64,000 nt of DNA from Zizania palustris (taxonomy: Eukaryota; Streptophyta; Magnoliopsida; Poales; Poaceae): positions 85,715,023 through 85,779,022 of the forward strand of contig JAAALK010000289.1 in assembly GCA_019279435.1 (NCBI GenBank), read 5' to 3'. The translations under genes and the position numbers were made by a program. Positions 34,037 through 45,889 of this stretch are shown here, piece by piece (within the stretch, counting starts at the first letter, position 1; each line of letters begins with the position of its first letter). The notes under the pieces are model-generated. The model was not told the origin of the DNA and did no database searches. It saw nothing but the letters and a program-made list of their open reading frames with translations.

Positions 34037-34900
34037 AAAAATCATTATAAAAGACGACAAAGATTATCCTATCTAGTTTGGTAAGGAATTGCCTCCGGAA
34101 ATTGCTGCTTCATTAGAAGAAGTAGTTATAGAAAATTTGGATGTATTTGCTTGGTCTGATGAAGACATTCCTAGAGTTGACCGAAGTATCATTGAGCACA
34201 GCCTACTCGTCAACCCAAGGGTTCGACCAGTTCGCAACGGGCTCCACTAATTGTCAACAGAGAGGGCAAACCTTGCTAAAGAAGAAGTTGAAAAATTGTT
34301 GAAGGCTGAGATCATTAGAGAAGTGGATCATACAGAGTGGTTAGCCAACCCAATCTTCGTCAAGAAAATGGCTTCCGACAAGTGGCGCATGTGTATTGAC
34401 TTAACATCCCTGAATAAAGCATGCCCACGTGACCCCTACCCCATGCCCCACATTGATCAATTAGTCGACTCCACTCTGGTTCAGAGCTTTTGAGCTTCCT
34501 TGACGCGTACTCTGGATATCATCAAATATGGTTAAAACGCGAAGATGAAGCCAAGACAAGCTTTGTAACCCCTTCGGAGTCTTTTGTTATGTAAGAATGC
34601 CCTTCAGCTTAAGAAATGTCGGGGCCACATTTTCACGATTAATTTCTAAAGCTCTAGGTCACCAAATAGGCCGTAACGTCGAAGCCTATATGGATGACAT
34701 TGTAATAAAGAGTGCTTTAAAGCACCAACATAGTCTAGACTTAGCAGAAACTTTTGAGAGCCTCCGAGCATGTGGAGTTCACCTCAACCCCGAAAAATGT
34801 ATCTTTGGGGCTCAAGCTGGGAAATTGTTATGGTATTTAGTTTCGAGCAGGGGGATCGAAGCTAGCCCAACCCAAATAAGTGCACCGCAAAGAATGGCTC
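34037..34900 (+). pseudogene. TAT-D reverse transcriptase
   Basis: Gypsy RT. The frame 34251-34493 shows EEVEKLLKAEIIREVDHTEW, WRMCIDLTSLNKACPRD and YPMPHIDQLVDS, ends in a stop and shift near 34490, and resumes at 34597 with MPFSLRNVGATFSRLI and the catalytic YMDD box at 34687-34698. LNPEKCIFG and LVSSRGIEASPTQI follow. Synthesises element DNA in the particle. At least two frameshifts between motifs; inactive. Confidence 0.88.
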
Positions 34901-34949
34901 CACCGGAAAATTTGAAGCAAGTTCAGAAGCTTTCCGGACGCCTCGTAGC

Positions 34950-36035
34950 CCTTAGCAGATTTCTGGCAAGGTCCGAAGAGCAGAGCCTCCCAATATTCAA
35001 AGCCTTGAAAGGGTCCGAAGATTTTGCATGGACACCGGAGTGCCAGAAGAGTTTTGATGATAATAAATATTATCTCAGCAACCTTGCAACACTCACTGTG
35101 CCCGTTGTGGATGAAACTCTTCTCCTTTATCTGGCAGCTACGGGCTCCGCTGTTAGTGCGGTCCTTGTTCGAGAAATGGATTTCAATGGGAAGTTGGTAC
35201 AAAATACAGTATATTTTATATCAGAAGCCTTATCTGGAGCAAAAACCAGATACTCTGAGTTGGAAAAATTCACTTATGCTCTGTTGATGGCTTGGAGGAA
35301 ATTACGGCATTATTTTCTGGCACATAATGTAATTGTACCAACTTCTTATCCTCTAGGAGATATGCTCCGAAGCAAAGATTCTATAGGAAGAATTAGAAAG
35401 TGGGCCGTTGAGCTAGCACCCTTCGGCATTTTCTTTGTAGCAAGAACAACAATCAAGTCACATGTGGTGGCTGATTTTGTATCAGAGTAGACTCCGTCTG
35501 CAGTATGGGCTCCGGAAGAATCAAGTGAAGGAATATGGACCATATACTCCGATGGAGCTTTTCAAGCATCCGGAGTAGGTGTCGGAGCGGTGATAATTTC
35601 ACCCTTAGGACAGGAAGCAATGTACTCTACAAGGCTCAATTTTAAGTCCACTAATATTATTGCGGAGTATGAAGGAATTTTGCTAGGTTTTCGCAAGGCA
35701 TGCGCCCTTGGTGCTACAAGAGTTGTTATAAAAATAGATTCCCAAATTGTAGCAGGGCATGTTGATAAAAGTTTCCAAGTTCGGCATCCACAACTTGCTA
35801 AATATCTAGAAGAATTCCGCAAGATTGAAGCATCATTTAAAGGGATTTATGTTCGAAGCATCCCAAGAACCGACAATGCACAAGCCGATATCTTGGCAAA
35901 AGTTGCAGCCGGAGCCATAGATATTCCAGAAGGGGCTTTTTATGAAGAGCTTGCCTCTCCTTCGATGCCCCAACTCCCTCCTGCGGAGGTCCTATGCATA
36001 CCGATCACTGATTGGCGGAGTTCAATTATGGAATT
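34950..36035 (+). pseudogene. TAT-D RNase H plus second RNase H domain
   Basis: The first, gypsy-type RNase H runs to about 35480 (FAWTPECQKSFDD, LLLYLAATGSAVSAVLVRE, KTRYSELEKFTYALLMAWRK, HVVADFVSE). A TAG at 35488, where TAT-E has Trp, then interrupts the same frame. The second domain follows: GIWTIYSDGAFQASG, YSTRLNFKSTNIIAEYEGIL, KIDSQIVAGHVD and RTDNAQADILAKVA give the D-E-D-D set of an archaeal/plant-type RNase H, a hallmark of Tat elements. The frame is open to the solo LTR insertion at 36036 and picks up in phase behind it. Confidence 0.88.
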
Positions 36036-39000
36036 TGTGGGATCAAAATGGCGACTAGAGGGGGGGTGAATAGGCGCCTCGACACTTTCTTTCGAACGTG
36101 ATGGCCTACTCAAATCACTCAACGCACCTGTAAACACTGAATATCAAGTTTTAAACCAATCAGCACAAATTTGAGCTCAACTAGATTCAAAAACTCAAAA
36201 ATAGATTTGTTTCAAGATTTTTAATCAACCAATATCAAAACACCCACACAAAAGATCAATTCAAGTTTCTAGTAAAGAATCAGCTCATTTCAATTCAATC
36301 TCAAATGAAATCCTTGAACTTCTAAAATTTTCGGACGATGAATAGTACTAAAGTATTTCAACGAAGTTCATTATCCATGTGTTAAACCACTTTGAGTATT
36401 TCAACTTCAGATTAAATCCAATTCAGCACTCAAAATTTAGTTCAGACTCAGATAACCTTGCTTGCTGAAACAGTGAATACCACACAAGTAATAACTACTG
36501 ATGTATATACTGTAGCAAGACCGAAAAAGCATTCAAACTAAATTATAGACTTGTATTTGAATAAATTGCTATCTGATTATTGAATTCACACAAATTCACA
36601 GCATAACATAAACAATTTTGTTCAGTTCAGTTTTCAGGAGTTGATTCAAAATGCTGATTTCATTCAAACATGAATGTAGAATTCAGATGCTACCTCAAAA
36701 TCAAAACTGCAAAACAGAAATAAACTGATTACAGAGTTCCACCACACATCTGAACAAATATACTCAAACCTTGATACAGAACAGTATACAACCACTAAAC
36801 TTGAAGAGTTAAACCTGAAAACCTTTTGGATATTAAATGTATTTCAGATTCAGAATGGGAATCAGCATTTCAAACAAACTACAGAACTTACCCTTCCAAA
36901 CAAAGTGTATTCTTAGAACAACAACTGAAACTAGACTTTGAAGCTCCTGTACTAATTCTGAAAACAAAAGTTCAGTTTAACTCAAGTTCAGTATAGCCTC
37001 CAATTCAGATTGTTGAAAACTCAATTCAATCAAACAACTCACTGAATTCAAACTGAGACAGATTCAGCAAACTGAAGTTTTCAGTCGACATCAATATTTA
37101 ATTCAGAAGAACAAAACATGGACTGTCTGAATAAAATTCAGGCTAAGATCTGAATTCAGCTCTAGAAGTAAATTCAATGTGCAAATTTTATCACTTGAGC
37201 AAATTCTGGTTCCAAACTTTCAAACACAACCACCAAGCAATCTATTTCAGAAAAGATTCAGCTGTGATTTTCAGGAATTAAAATGTCTCAAACCTGCACA
37301 CAGTTTTTCATCTGAAATTCAGCAAAACAGGATTCAGAACCTTGTTGACTGAAACTGATTTGAAACTGATCTGAAACTGAGCCAACTTTCTGAAATTCAT
37401 GCAAGAACTTGAATACTCACAATGTATAAGAAGACTGGATAGGAAAACAGATTAAACATCAACACAAGTGCAATGGTTTAGTTTGATAATAACAGATTTG
37501 TTATGAAGATCAATTGAAGTTCCTGTTTCCCTATTATCATTAGCACATGAAGAACAACAATTTTGATATGAAGCATAATTTCAGTACTTTGATCTCAATC
37601 AGACAGCCAAAAACAAACTATCAAATGCATCTAAATCACACATCTCAATTTTCAACCATAGAAACAAACTATCACATAGCACTTTCAACACATGATAATC
37701 AGAAAAATTTCAGTGTATAGAACAAACCTACACACTTAATCAGTATACCAATTTTCTGGTCAGCAAATATTGATGAAGTCTTTTGTGATTCTAACAGTAA
37801 AGAACCAACATCAGCTCAAGAAATCAGATCTGAAGACATTTCAGGATTCAAAACCATCAAAACAGAACTGAAATAGACAAGAAGGCCTCACAGCATGAAT
37901 CTGGACTGAGACAAAAAGTTGAATCAAAACAAACCAGAACTATAACTAGATTCACTTTCAATTCAACACTCTAACATCCAGACTTGATCAGCTTTTATCC
38001 TCACACTTCCATTCAATCACATATGTATGACTCATATCTGAACAACAGGAAGCATACTCAGCTGTGATCTAACATATTCAGTGTTTAAAATATGAAATAC
38101 ATGTGAAAACTAAATTGATTCAAGGATCAAAACTAATCAACATGCATATCAATCATATCCAGTTGAAATCACACAAGAAATACTTCAATGATCAACCAAA
38201 ATGCTGATGAAATCTTGATGAAACATTTCATCAAACATGTGGGGAGCAAAAACAAAACTGAACCACTTTTCAGAATAATTTTTTCATCACTGTGGTGCCT
38301 ACTTTGAGCAGAAAAATAATTCAGAAGACATCACAGAAACGTGTTGTAACTTTTGAAAATGGATCATTCAAACTATTCCCAACAAAAGTTACATAAACTT
38401 AAACATCAACTTCTGCACTAGATTCTCTAGAAAACGCAGCACAAAAGTGATCACAGCCACAAACTGAAACTGCGCTGGGAACAGAACTTACCATGAACAG
38501 TATTTGTCGAAAACACTGTGCTGAATACGAAAATCTGCTGGAAATCACTGTTCACCATCCAAAGCTGATGCAAACTCAAGTTTTCTCCTCTCTTTTCATT
38601 GCAAATTTTTTCTCTCAAGTGCTCAAATGGTTCAGCCAACTTGGGGGATAATATCCTACCAAGTCCTCTTCTAGAAGCCCCCAATTGACATATATACCCT
38701 TAGTAATTTCAGATTTAACAATTCTGAAAATTACCCTATAAAACCTAAAAGAAAAATTAGAATTAGACTCTCCTTTTAATACATTTTCAGAGTAAAACCA
38801 CTCTAGATAATATACCAAAAGGCTACACTACAAAACGAAAAATTTAAACTAAAAATAGACACCTATTTATTGAATTAACAAAAACATTAAACGTTTCGAT
38901 GGTTTTTAGCAAAAACCGACAAAGCCTCTCAGCCCTTCGACTCGTGACACCGCTTCGTGACTCCGAGCGCCAGCAAGCCATTTCCGCTCTCGAAGCCCTC

Positions 39001-39387
39001 AAGCCGCCTGAATGCTTGTCCTGGCCTCCCTCTTGCGAACCCGGTCGACACGCCGTCGCAGTCAGCCGTCCGTCCAAGTCTCGCTCCGTCTCTTTGTGCA
39101 CTCTTGAGATCTTCCCAAACTTCGCCTGACCTCCCTGATCCTCCGGCATCAAGCTCCCCTCTCGACCCTCGATCACCCGCTGTCGACAGTCGGTTAGCAT
39201 CTCCTCCCTACACAAACAAGACAAGACAAAACAAGAACGTGACGCACCGCCGAACGCTCGGTAGCCAAACCTCCATTACACATCGAAACCCTCGATGCAC
39301 TTAACCCACTCTCAACCACTCATCCGCTCATACGCTCATCCTTGTCAATCACTCATCATTCAGACCAAAACCACCCTTAGTTTCTCA
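36036..39387 (-). repeat. copia solo LTR, 3.35 kb, inside TAT-D
   Basis: TGTGGGATCAAAATGGCGAC to TTAGTTTCTCA, bordered by GAATT on both sides (36031-36035 and 39388-39392). Removing LTR plus one GAATT leaves the TAT-D frame in phase, which fixes both ends. The start motif CGACTAGAGGGGGGGTGAAT matches COP-C. No gene inside; 36100-38500 is A/T-rich with very many TTCAG/CTGAA pentamers. It is about 0.9 kb longer than the COP-C LTR. Probably derived from a full SIRE-like element by LTR-LTR recombination. Confidence 0.92.
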
Positions 39388-39392
39388 GAATT

Positions 39393-40581
39393 ATTGCAAG
39401 GTGAAGCTAATTTGCCCGAAGGTCTAAAGCTATCGAGATTACAATTAAGAATCCGGGATTATCATATTATCAACGGTATTTTATACAAGGCCGGAGTATG
39501 TTCTCCCCTACTCCGATGTATTTCCCAAGTTGAAGGCCAAGATATACTCCGAGAAATTCATGAAGGCCTTTGTGGTAGCCATCTTTCCCCTCGAGCCTTG
39601 GCAGGGAAAACACTTCGCTAGGGGCTTTATTGGCCTACAATAGTAGTTGATGCGGAAACTTTGGTTTGCACTTGCTAAGGTTGTCAATGGATGGGAAGAC
39701 AGAGTCATCGTCCGCCAACACCCCTTCAAGTTATTGCTCTGGTGTGGCCAATGGCCCAGTGGGGTATGGATTTCATTGGCCCCTTCCCAATGGCAAAAGG
39801 AAGTTTAAAATTCATAGTGGTAGCAATTGAATACTTTTCTAAATGGGTCGAAGCAGAACCCCTCACAGCTATCACTTCAAAAAATGTACAAAAATTTTTC
39901 TAGCAAAATATTATATGCAGGTTCGGAGTGCCCCGACAGCTAACAATCGACAATGGCACCCAATTTGATGTTGAACACTTCAGAGAGTTCTGCGAAGGTC
40001 TTGGCATTGAAATGTGTTTTGCAGTTGTCCGTCATCCTCAATCTAACAGACCCGTCGAGCAAGCTAATGGTTATATTTTATCAGGCCTGAATTGAAGGAT
40101 AGTAGGATTGGCAAAGGGGCTATGGACCGAAGAACTCCCGAAGATTTTATGGTCCATTCGGACCACTCAAGCAAGGTCCACATGCTTTACCCATTTGAGG
40201 TTACTATTCAGAGATTAAGCCATGACACCAATGGAGCTTAAAGTAGGATCTCTTCGCATCATCGAACCTGAAACGGAAAATGAAAGACAAGCTTCGCTAA
40301 ACCAAATGGAAGAAACAAGACTTCGAGTTGTTGCTAACCTAACGAAGTATCAACATTAGATGAAGACTTGGTATGATCCGAAAATTAAACTTAATGAACT
40401 TAAAACAGGTTATTTAATTTTGCAAAGCATTATCGCACCGGGGAAATTAGGAAATAAATGGGAAGGTTCATATATCATCCTTCATTCAGGATGCTCCGGA
40501 TCTTTTAAGTTAGCTAATTTAGAAGGCGAAGAGTTAAAACATGCATGTCATGCAGAGCACCTTAAGCAATACTTCGCATAG
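39393..40581 (+). pseudogene. TAT-D integrase
   Basis: Continues the frame of the second RNase H. An H2C2-type zinc region is readable around ILREIHEGLCGSHLS (39548-39595) to CTC-GC near 39670. The core has WGMDFIGPFPMAKGS (first Asp), GVPRQLTIDNGTQFD (second Asp) and RHPQSNRPVEQANGY (Glu), so the D-D-E residues are kept. The C-terminal part reads IAPGKLGNKWEGSYII and HACHAEHLKQYFA, ending with TAG at 40579. Four or more in-frame stops and a shift (for example TAG at 39901, Trp in TAT-E) make it inactive. Confidence 0.88.
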
Positions 40582-40781
40582 GGGCTCCTTGTAATCATTT
40601 GTAAACACTATCTAAATGAATAAAGCTCATGGTTCGAATAATGCGTGCTTCTCAAAATGATTCCTACTCCTAGTGGACGCATTAGGAGGACAGAGTTAAT
40701 TGCGAAGGTAAGTATTATTCGTTCAAACCAGTTTTACGGACTTCAAACCACCAGTTCGAAGTATCCGTCAAGGTGGGAAAG
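40582..40781 (+). other. TAT-D region after integrase
   Basis: No gene. Collinear with 54780-54600 of TAT-E (TAGGGGCTCCTTGTAATCAT in both, reverse strand there), the spacer between integrase and the antisense gene. Cut by COP-C at 40781; left flank GAAAG. Confidence 0.8.
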
Positions 40782-43241
40782 TGTGGGATCGGAATGACGA
40801 CTAGAGGGGTGTCAATAGGCGCCTCGACACTTTCTTTCGAATGTGATGGCCTAGTCAAATCAACCAACACACCTCTAAACACAATACAACTCAATTTAAA
40901 GATTGTTTACTCGATGAATATCAACACACTTCACTCAAGAATGCAAATCAAATTTGGAGAAGAGAGTCATCTTGAAGTCTCAACACTTCTGAAATATTTT
41001 GGATGATGAATAGTAACAATAACTTTCAAAATGATTCAGAAATCAGATTATGGTTCAATTTTCAGTCTTCAATTTCTGAACATGTTTAATTTCAGCATAC
41101 CAATTTCAGATTAGTATCACAAGGATTTACTTGCTGGAAAGCAGGAAAAGCTAGACGATGAACAATACTGTTGACTGACAACTGAAAATTATCAGCAAAC
41201 ACTATTCACCGTCAAGAGCATAGAGTGTTACTTCATTTCTTTCAGTTTTTCATAACATTTCAGCCATGCAAATATACCTATAGGAATTTCAGATCAGAAC
41301 AAATCATCTACCTTGAATCAATTCAGACTATCATCAAAACAAACTCATAAGAGTACTGTATCAACACCAATCAATATCAAACTTGAGCTAATTAATCAAC
41401 AGTACACTACAGCCGCTAAAACAAACTAAATAAACCTGACTTCAATTTGTAACAATTGAGTAAACATCAATAACAAACTAGAACAGTGTTTACTGTATCA
41501 ATCCAGAAAATTCAGCAGTATTGATAAATGAACCAGTTTAGTTCTAGCAAGAATGAAACTAACCGTTCTGAACAAAACTCACAAGAATATCAAATTCAAC
41601 ACAAACTGTTGCTATACTGCAAGATCAAGCAAACAGAACCTAAAACTGAAGATAACAGTGAAGAGACAAAACTGAAATGCTATCTGAAAAGAACTTGTCA
41701 AAACAGAACACTAAACTTATTGTATCTGAAACTTTCATGATGGAAAATAGTGTTGAAATGGTTTAGAATAGATTTGGATAGAGTTAAATCAGAGATACAT
41801 TCAGGACAGATCACTTGAGCAAGGGTAAATTGACCAAACTCAGAATTAACTAGAACAGAAACTACACAGAAATCAGTTTTACTCTAAACATCTTCAGGGC
41901 AGATCACTTGAGCAAGGGTAAATTGACCAAACAACCATGAAACAGATCTTTAACCATCAGTTCAAAGTGTTGATCACATAACCTGAACACTCATACATAG
42001 TAAAATCTAAAGTGATCATCTCAGACTAACACACACATTCAAAATAACCAAATCAGTTCTGAAATGGAGAAGAAGACTTCACAGCATGAACCAAGAACAA
42101 GATGAAAGGTTGAATTAAAACAGACTAGAACTAAAACTAGATGCACTTTCAATTCAACAATTTATCAACCAGACTTGCTCAGATTTTATCCACACACAAC
42201 TAGTCAATCACACATATATGAATCAGAACTGAACAAAAGGATACAAGATAAACTGTGATCAAATATTTTCAGGGCCCAAAACATGAAATACATGTGAAAA
42301 CTGAACAGTTTCAAGGATCAAAACTATTCCGCATGTATATCTACCATATCCAGATGAAATCACAAAAGGAAACAATCCAAATTATCAAGACTTCTCAGAG
42401 AATCCGAAGAAACACTCACTTGTTCATACGCTGAATACAGGAATAACTTGACGATGAATAGCGCTGTCGATACGCGCTATAGCAGGACCGACAACTCTAC
42501 CGATTGCTGTTCACCGTCACAAATTTTTGTTCTCTTCGTTTTTCTGTTCGGCCAGGAGGTCAAGGGATAAATATCCCACCTGCCCAAGTTCTAGAAGCCT
42601 CAGTTTTACACTTTGCCCCTTAGAAAACTCTGAAATTAGAAATCTGAAAATACCCTATTAGACCATAAAAGAAAAATTACAAAGGACTCTTCTTTTTAAT
42701 ATATTTTCAGAGTGAACCCACTCAAAAATATACCAAAAGGATACACTATGAAACTAAAAAATTAAACTAATACATGACACAAATTTATTGAATTCATAAA
42801 AACATTTAACGTTTAGACGGTTTTCAGCAAAAATCGACAAAGCCTCTCCTGATCGTCGACGCCCGTCGTCAGTCCGTGAACCCGACCGCCAGCTAGTCTC
42901 TCCCACTCTCGATCCCTCGAGCTGCCTTGTCACTTGAATTGGCTTCCCTTTCGCTGACTCGATCGACGCTTCGTCTTGATCAATCTTCAACTCAACATCC
43001 TATTCGACCTCTATGCGTACATCAGAGTCCACTCTCGACTTCGACTGACACCCTCGGCCATCTGGCATTAGACTCCCCATCTAACCCTGATCCCGTGCCA
43101 TCGACAGTTGACGAGTAACTCAATCCTGCACACATGAGACAAACACAAACACACACACCATATCCAGAGCATCCAGACACAACCCATAACTTCACCCTGT
43201 CAATCACTCATCATTACCTTGAATAATAGTGACAAACCTCA
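40782..43241 (-). repeat. COP-C 3' LTR
   Basis: TGTGGGATCGGAATGACGAC to GTGACAAACCTCA, about 2460 bases. Its left end matches the 5' LTR start at 49921 base for base with few changes. Includes a 92-base-spaced direct repeat, ACAGATCACTTGAGCAAGGG at about 41806 and its copy at about 41898. No gene. Confidence 0.85.
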
Positions 43242-43249
43242 CTATGTTC

Positions 43250-43266
43250 CCCAATCTCCCCCTTGA
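43250..43266 (-). other. COP-C polypurine tract
   Basis: The minus strand reads CTCATCAAGGGGGAGATTGG a few bases before the LTR, the AAGGGGGAGATTG-type tract typical of SIRE-like copia. Confidence 0.85.
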
Positions 43267-44390
43267 TGAGTGCATTGACAACAGAAGATCCAAAAAGAAC
43301 TAAAGCAAAGGTTCAGCACACAAGTGACCCTGAAAGCTCTAAAGAGAGCAAAGTGAGAAAACATGTCACTCGCCAAATGATAAAGCAACACAAAAATTAC
43401 CTCAAAAGCTCAAAAGATCACAAACTCATCAAAAAGCTCCAAGTACTCCCCCCTTTGGCAATGCAGACATCAAGATAGCCCCATGAGTTGAGAGAGTAAA
43501 GTGATCATGCAATGCTTCCAGAATATGATTAAGTCCAATTACAGTACAAGTACTTATGCCTCACAATTTGTCCTGACTAAACTGCACAGCAAGCTTTGAA
43601 TAAACATAATCTAAATATCTGTATGAGCAAGCAGTTTGAAGTTTAAGCAAATAAAAGCATCACTACCCAGACTAGTGAACTAGACATGGCAAGGTAAGAG
43701 ATACAAAAGCTAGTCAGAAACAACCTTGAAAAGCACATCCCACTACAAGGAGCTGCAGCAAACTTGATATGTGAGAAAAGTAAACTTTTTATTCTATTTT
43801 TTTAATGCCAGGGGTTATTTGCAAGCCAACCTTATGCTAACCGATCAAGCCAATCCTAGGATAAACCATCGGAAGCTTAAGGCGTTGATCTTGGTATACA
43901 CTCGATGTCCCAGTTCAAACCAAAGTGCAATGGTATGCAGTCTAGAACAAAGTAGTGCGACTATGCAAACCCACCTGGATCTTTTCAATTTTGTCATCAC
44001 TTTAGCACTTTTGATTCATTTTCATCATTTTCATTTTTCATTTTTCATTTTTTTTTCATTTTTCATTTTTTTTTGAGCAAACATGATCAAGTTGCATATG
44101 AGCATCCAAGTGACAAGGATAAAGCTATCAAGTAAGAAATGAATAGCAAAAGCACTCTAGCCTATTCATGCTAGAAACCAGACTTGGTAGTGACCATTTT
44201 CAAATTTTCGCAATGAAAATCCATGGTCAAATCATATAGATAGATGAGTTCATTGTAAGCACAATCAAACAGTGAATACATGACCGTATCATAAAGTGCA
44301 CACACAAGTCATGTACAAGTAAAAGAAATTAATCATATTTTAGAAACATATGCAAATGTACGCAACTCCCCCTCACATGATGCCATAAGG
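43267..44390 (-). other. COP-C 3' non-coding region
   Basis: About 1.1 kb between RNase H and the polypurine tract. I find no coding frame on either strand, and no envelope-like gene. A low-complexity T-rich tract of TTTTCA/TTTTTC units lies at about 44013-44075. Part of it (43745-44390) is shared with COP-B. Confidence 0.75.
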
Positions 44391-44930
44391 ATGACAAATG
44401 CCAATCTCTCCCCTCAAAAATGCAAAACGAGAAGCATCGAGAGGCTTGGTGAAAATATCTGCAAGCTGATTTTGAGTATCGACAAAGCGCAATTGAATAT
44501 CGCCTTTTTCATTGTGATCTCTCAAAAAGTGATAACACACGTCAATGTGTTTGCTAAACTGATTGCACTTGTGTTATCGCAAAATAGTGGAACACGAGAA
44601 AACTCCAACCCAAAGTCCCGCAAAGTAGAAACCATCCACAAAATTTGTGCGCAACAGCTAGCGGCAGCTACATATTCAGCCTCAACTATAGACTGTACAA
44701 TGCTAGACTATTTGTGTGAAGACCAACACACAAGAGAAGACCCAAGAAAATGACACGTCCCAGAAGTACTCTTACGATCAATCCGGCAACCAGCAAAGTC
44801 AGCTTCAGAAAAACCTCTCAAGCATAATGAAGATGATGCAGAATACCAAATACCGAATTCAAGAGTATGCTCGAGGTACCTTAAGATGCGTTTGATAGCT
44901 TGATGATGTGATGCCCTGGGAGAAGCCTAA
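44391..44930 (-). pseudogene. COP-C RNase H
   Basis: Readable minus-strand pieces: YSASSSLCLRGFSEADFAGC, RIDRKSTSGTCHFLGSSLVC, STVEAEYVAAASCCAQ and CDNTSAI, giving the acidic residues of copia RNase H. A TAG lies in CWSSHK-SSIVQ and a deletion follows DNTSAI, so the C-terminal part is lost. Confidence 0.8.
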
Positions 44931-45770
44931 AAATGAGCGCACAGACACACAGCAAAGTGTATGTCCGGCCTCATAGCCGTCAAGTACAGAAGGGATCTGA
45001 TCATGCTGCGATACTCCTTCTAGTCCACTTCTTCTCTGTCTTCATCTGGATCAAGAGCAATAGAAGTACCCATCGGGGTACCAAGAGGTTTAGCGTTAGA
45101 CATGTCAAAATGTTTGAGCAAATCTCTAGTGTATTTTGTTTGATGGACAAAAGTTCCTTGTTTGCTTTGTTTGATCTGCAAACCCAGGAAGAAGATTAGC
45201 TCGCCTATCATTGACATCTCAAATTCCCTACTCATCGATTCTGCAAACAGACCCCATTTTGTACGAGTAGGAAGTCTTTGCCATGCATGAGAGTGAACAA
45301 AGTTTTGTCAACAGACCCCATTTTGTACCCATGTTCAATCAAGAACGTCCTAAGGCAGTCGTACCAGGCCCTCGGTGCTTGTTTGAGCCCATATAGTGCT
45401 TTGTGAAGTTTAAAGACTCTATGGGGGTACTTGGGATCCTCAAAGCCAGGAGGCTGCTTGACATACACGTCCTCTCCTATGAAACCATTCAGAAACGTGC
45501 TTTTCACATCCATTTGAAAAAGTTTAAAGCCACGCGAAGAGGCAAAAGCAAGCAAGATCATAATGGCCTCAAGTCGAGCTACCGGTGCAAAAGTTTCTCC
45601 AAAATCAACTCCCTCAACTTGAGTATACCCTTGAGCCACTAGCCTAGCTTTGTTTCTCACTATCACCCCATCCTCCCCCTGTTTGTTTTTTGAAAATCCA
45701 TTTTGTACCAATTAAATGAATGTTAGGGGGTGGATCAACGAGAATCCAAACCTGATTTCTATTAAAGTTT
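44931..45770 (-). pseudogene. COP-C reverse transcriptase, catalytic box lost
   Basis: Frame 45711-45232 is open and well conserved: GFSKNKQGEDGVIVRNKARL, AQGYTQVEGVDFGETFAPVA, FQMDVKSTFLNG and LYGLKQAPRAWYD. After KDFLLVQ the expected IYVDDIIFGG is absent. In its place is a 19-base copy of nearby sequence (45246-45264 repeats 45310-45328), followed by a stop. RT resumes at 45235 with MSREFEMSMIGELIFFLGLQ. Without the YxDD box this enzyme cannot work, although the rest is among the least decayed RT in the window. Confidence 0.9.
45246..45328. repeat. 19-bp direct repeat at RT deletion
   Basis: AACAGACCCCATTTTGTAC occurs at 45246-45264 and 45310-45328. The second copy is in its normal place (compare COP-B near 18357); the first replaces roughly 70 bases that include the YVDD codons. 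Confidence 0.9.
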
Positions 45771-45889
45771 TCAAGTTCCTCATGCATGGCGTTGACCCAA
45801 ATTGCATCATACAAAGCATAACTAACATCTAATGGTTCAAAATTTGCAACAAAATCAGAATCAACGAAATGAGCGTGAGATTGGGTTAC

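Larger units (their letters stand above)
31233..40781 (+). mobile_element. TAT-D: Tat-lineage gypsy element
   Basis: Plus-strand element with 5' LTR, PBS, gag, protease, RT, a gypsy RNase H plus a second RNase H, and integrase in that order. The extra RNase H after the normal one and the LTR start TGTTGGGGGAAAATA mark it as Tat lineage, the same family as TAT-E and TAT-F. It sits in COP-B gag (left flank GTGTC), is split by a copia solo LTR, and is cut at 40781 by COP-C, so its 3' LTR and antisense gene are not in the window. Confidence 0.88.

Noticed and set aside
43267..44390. Envelope-like gene expected in some SIRE elements
   Set aside because: No open frame of useful length on the minus strand between RNase H and the polypurine tract.
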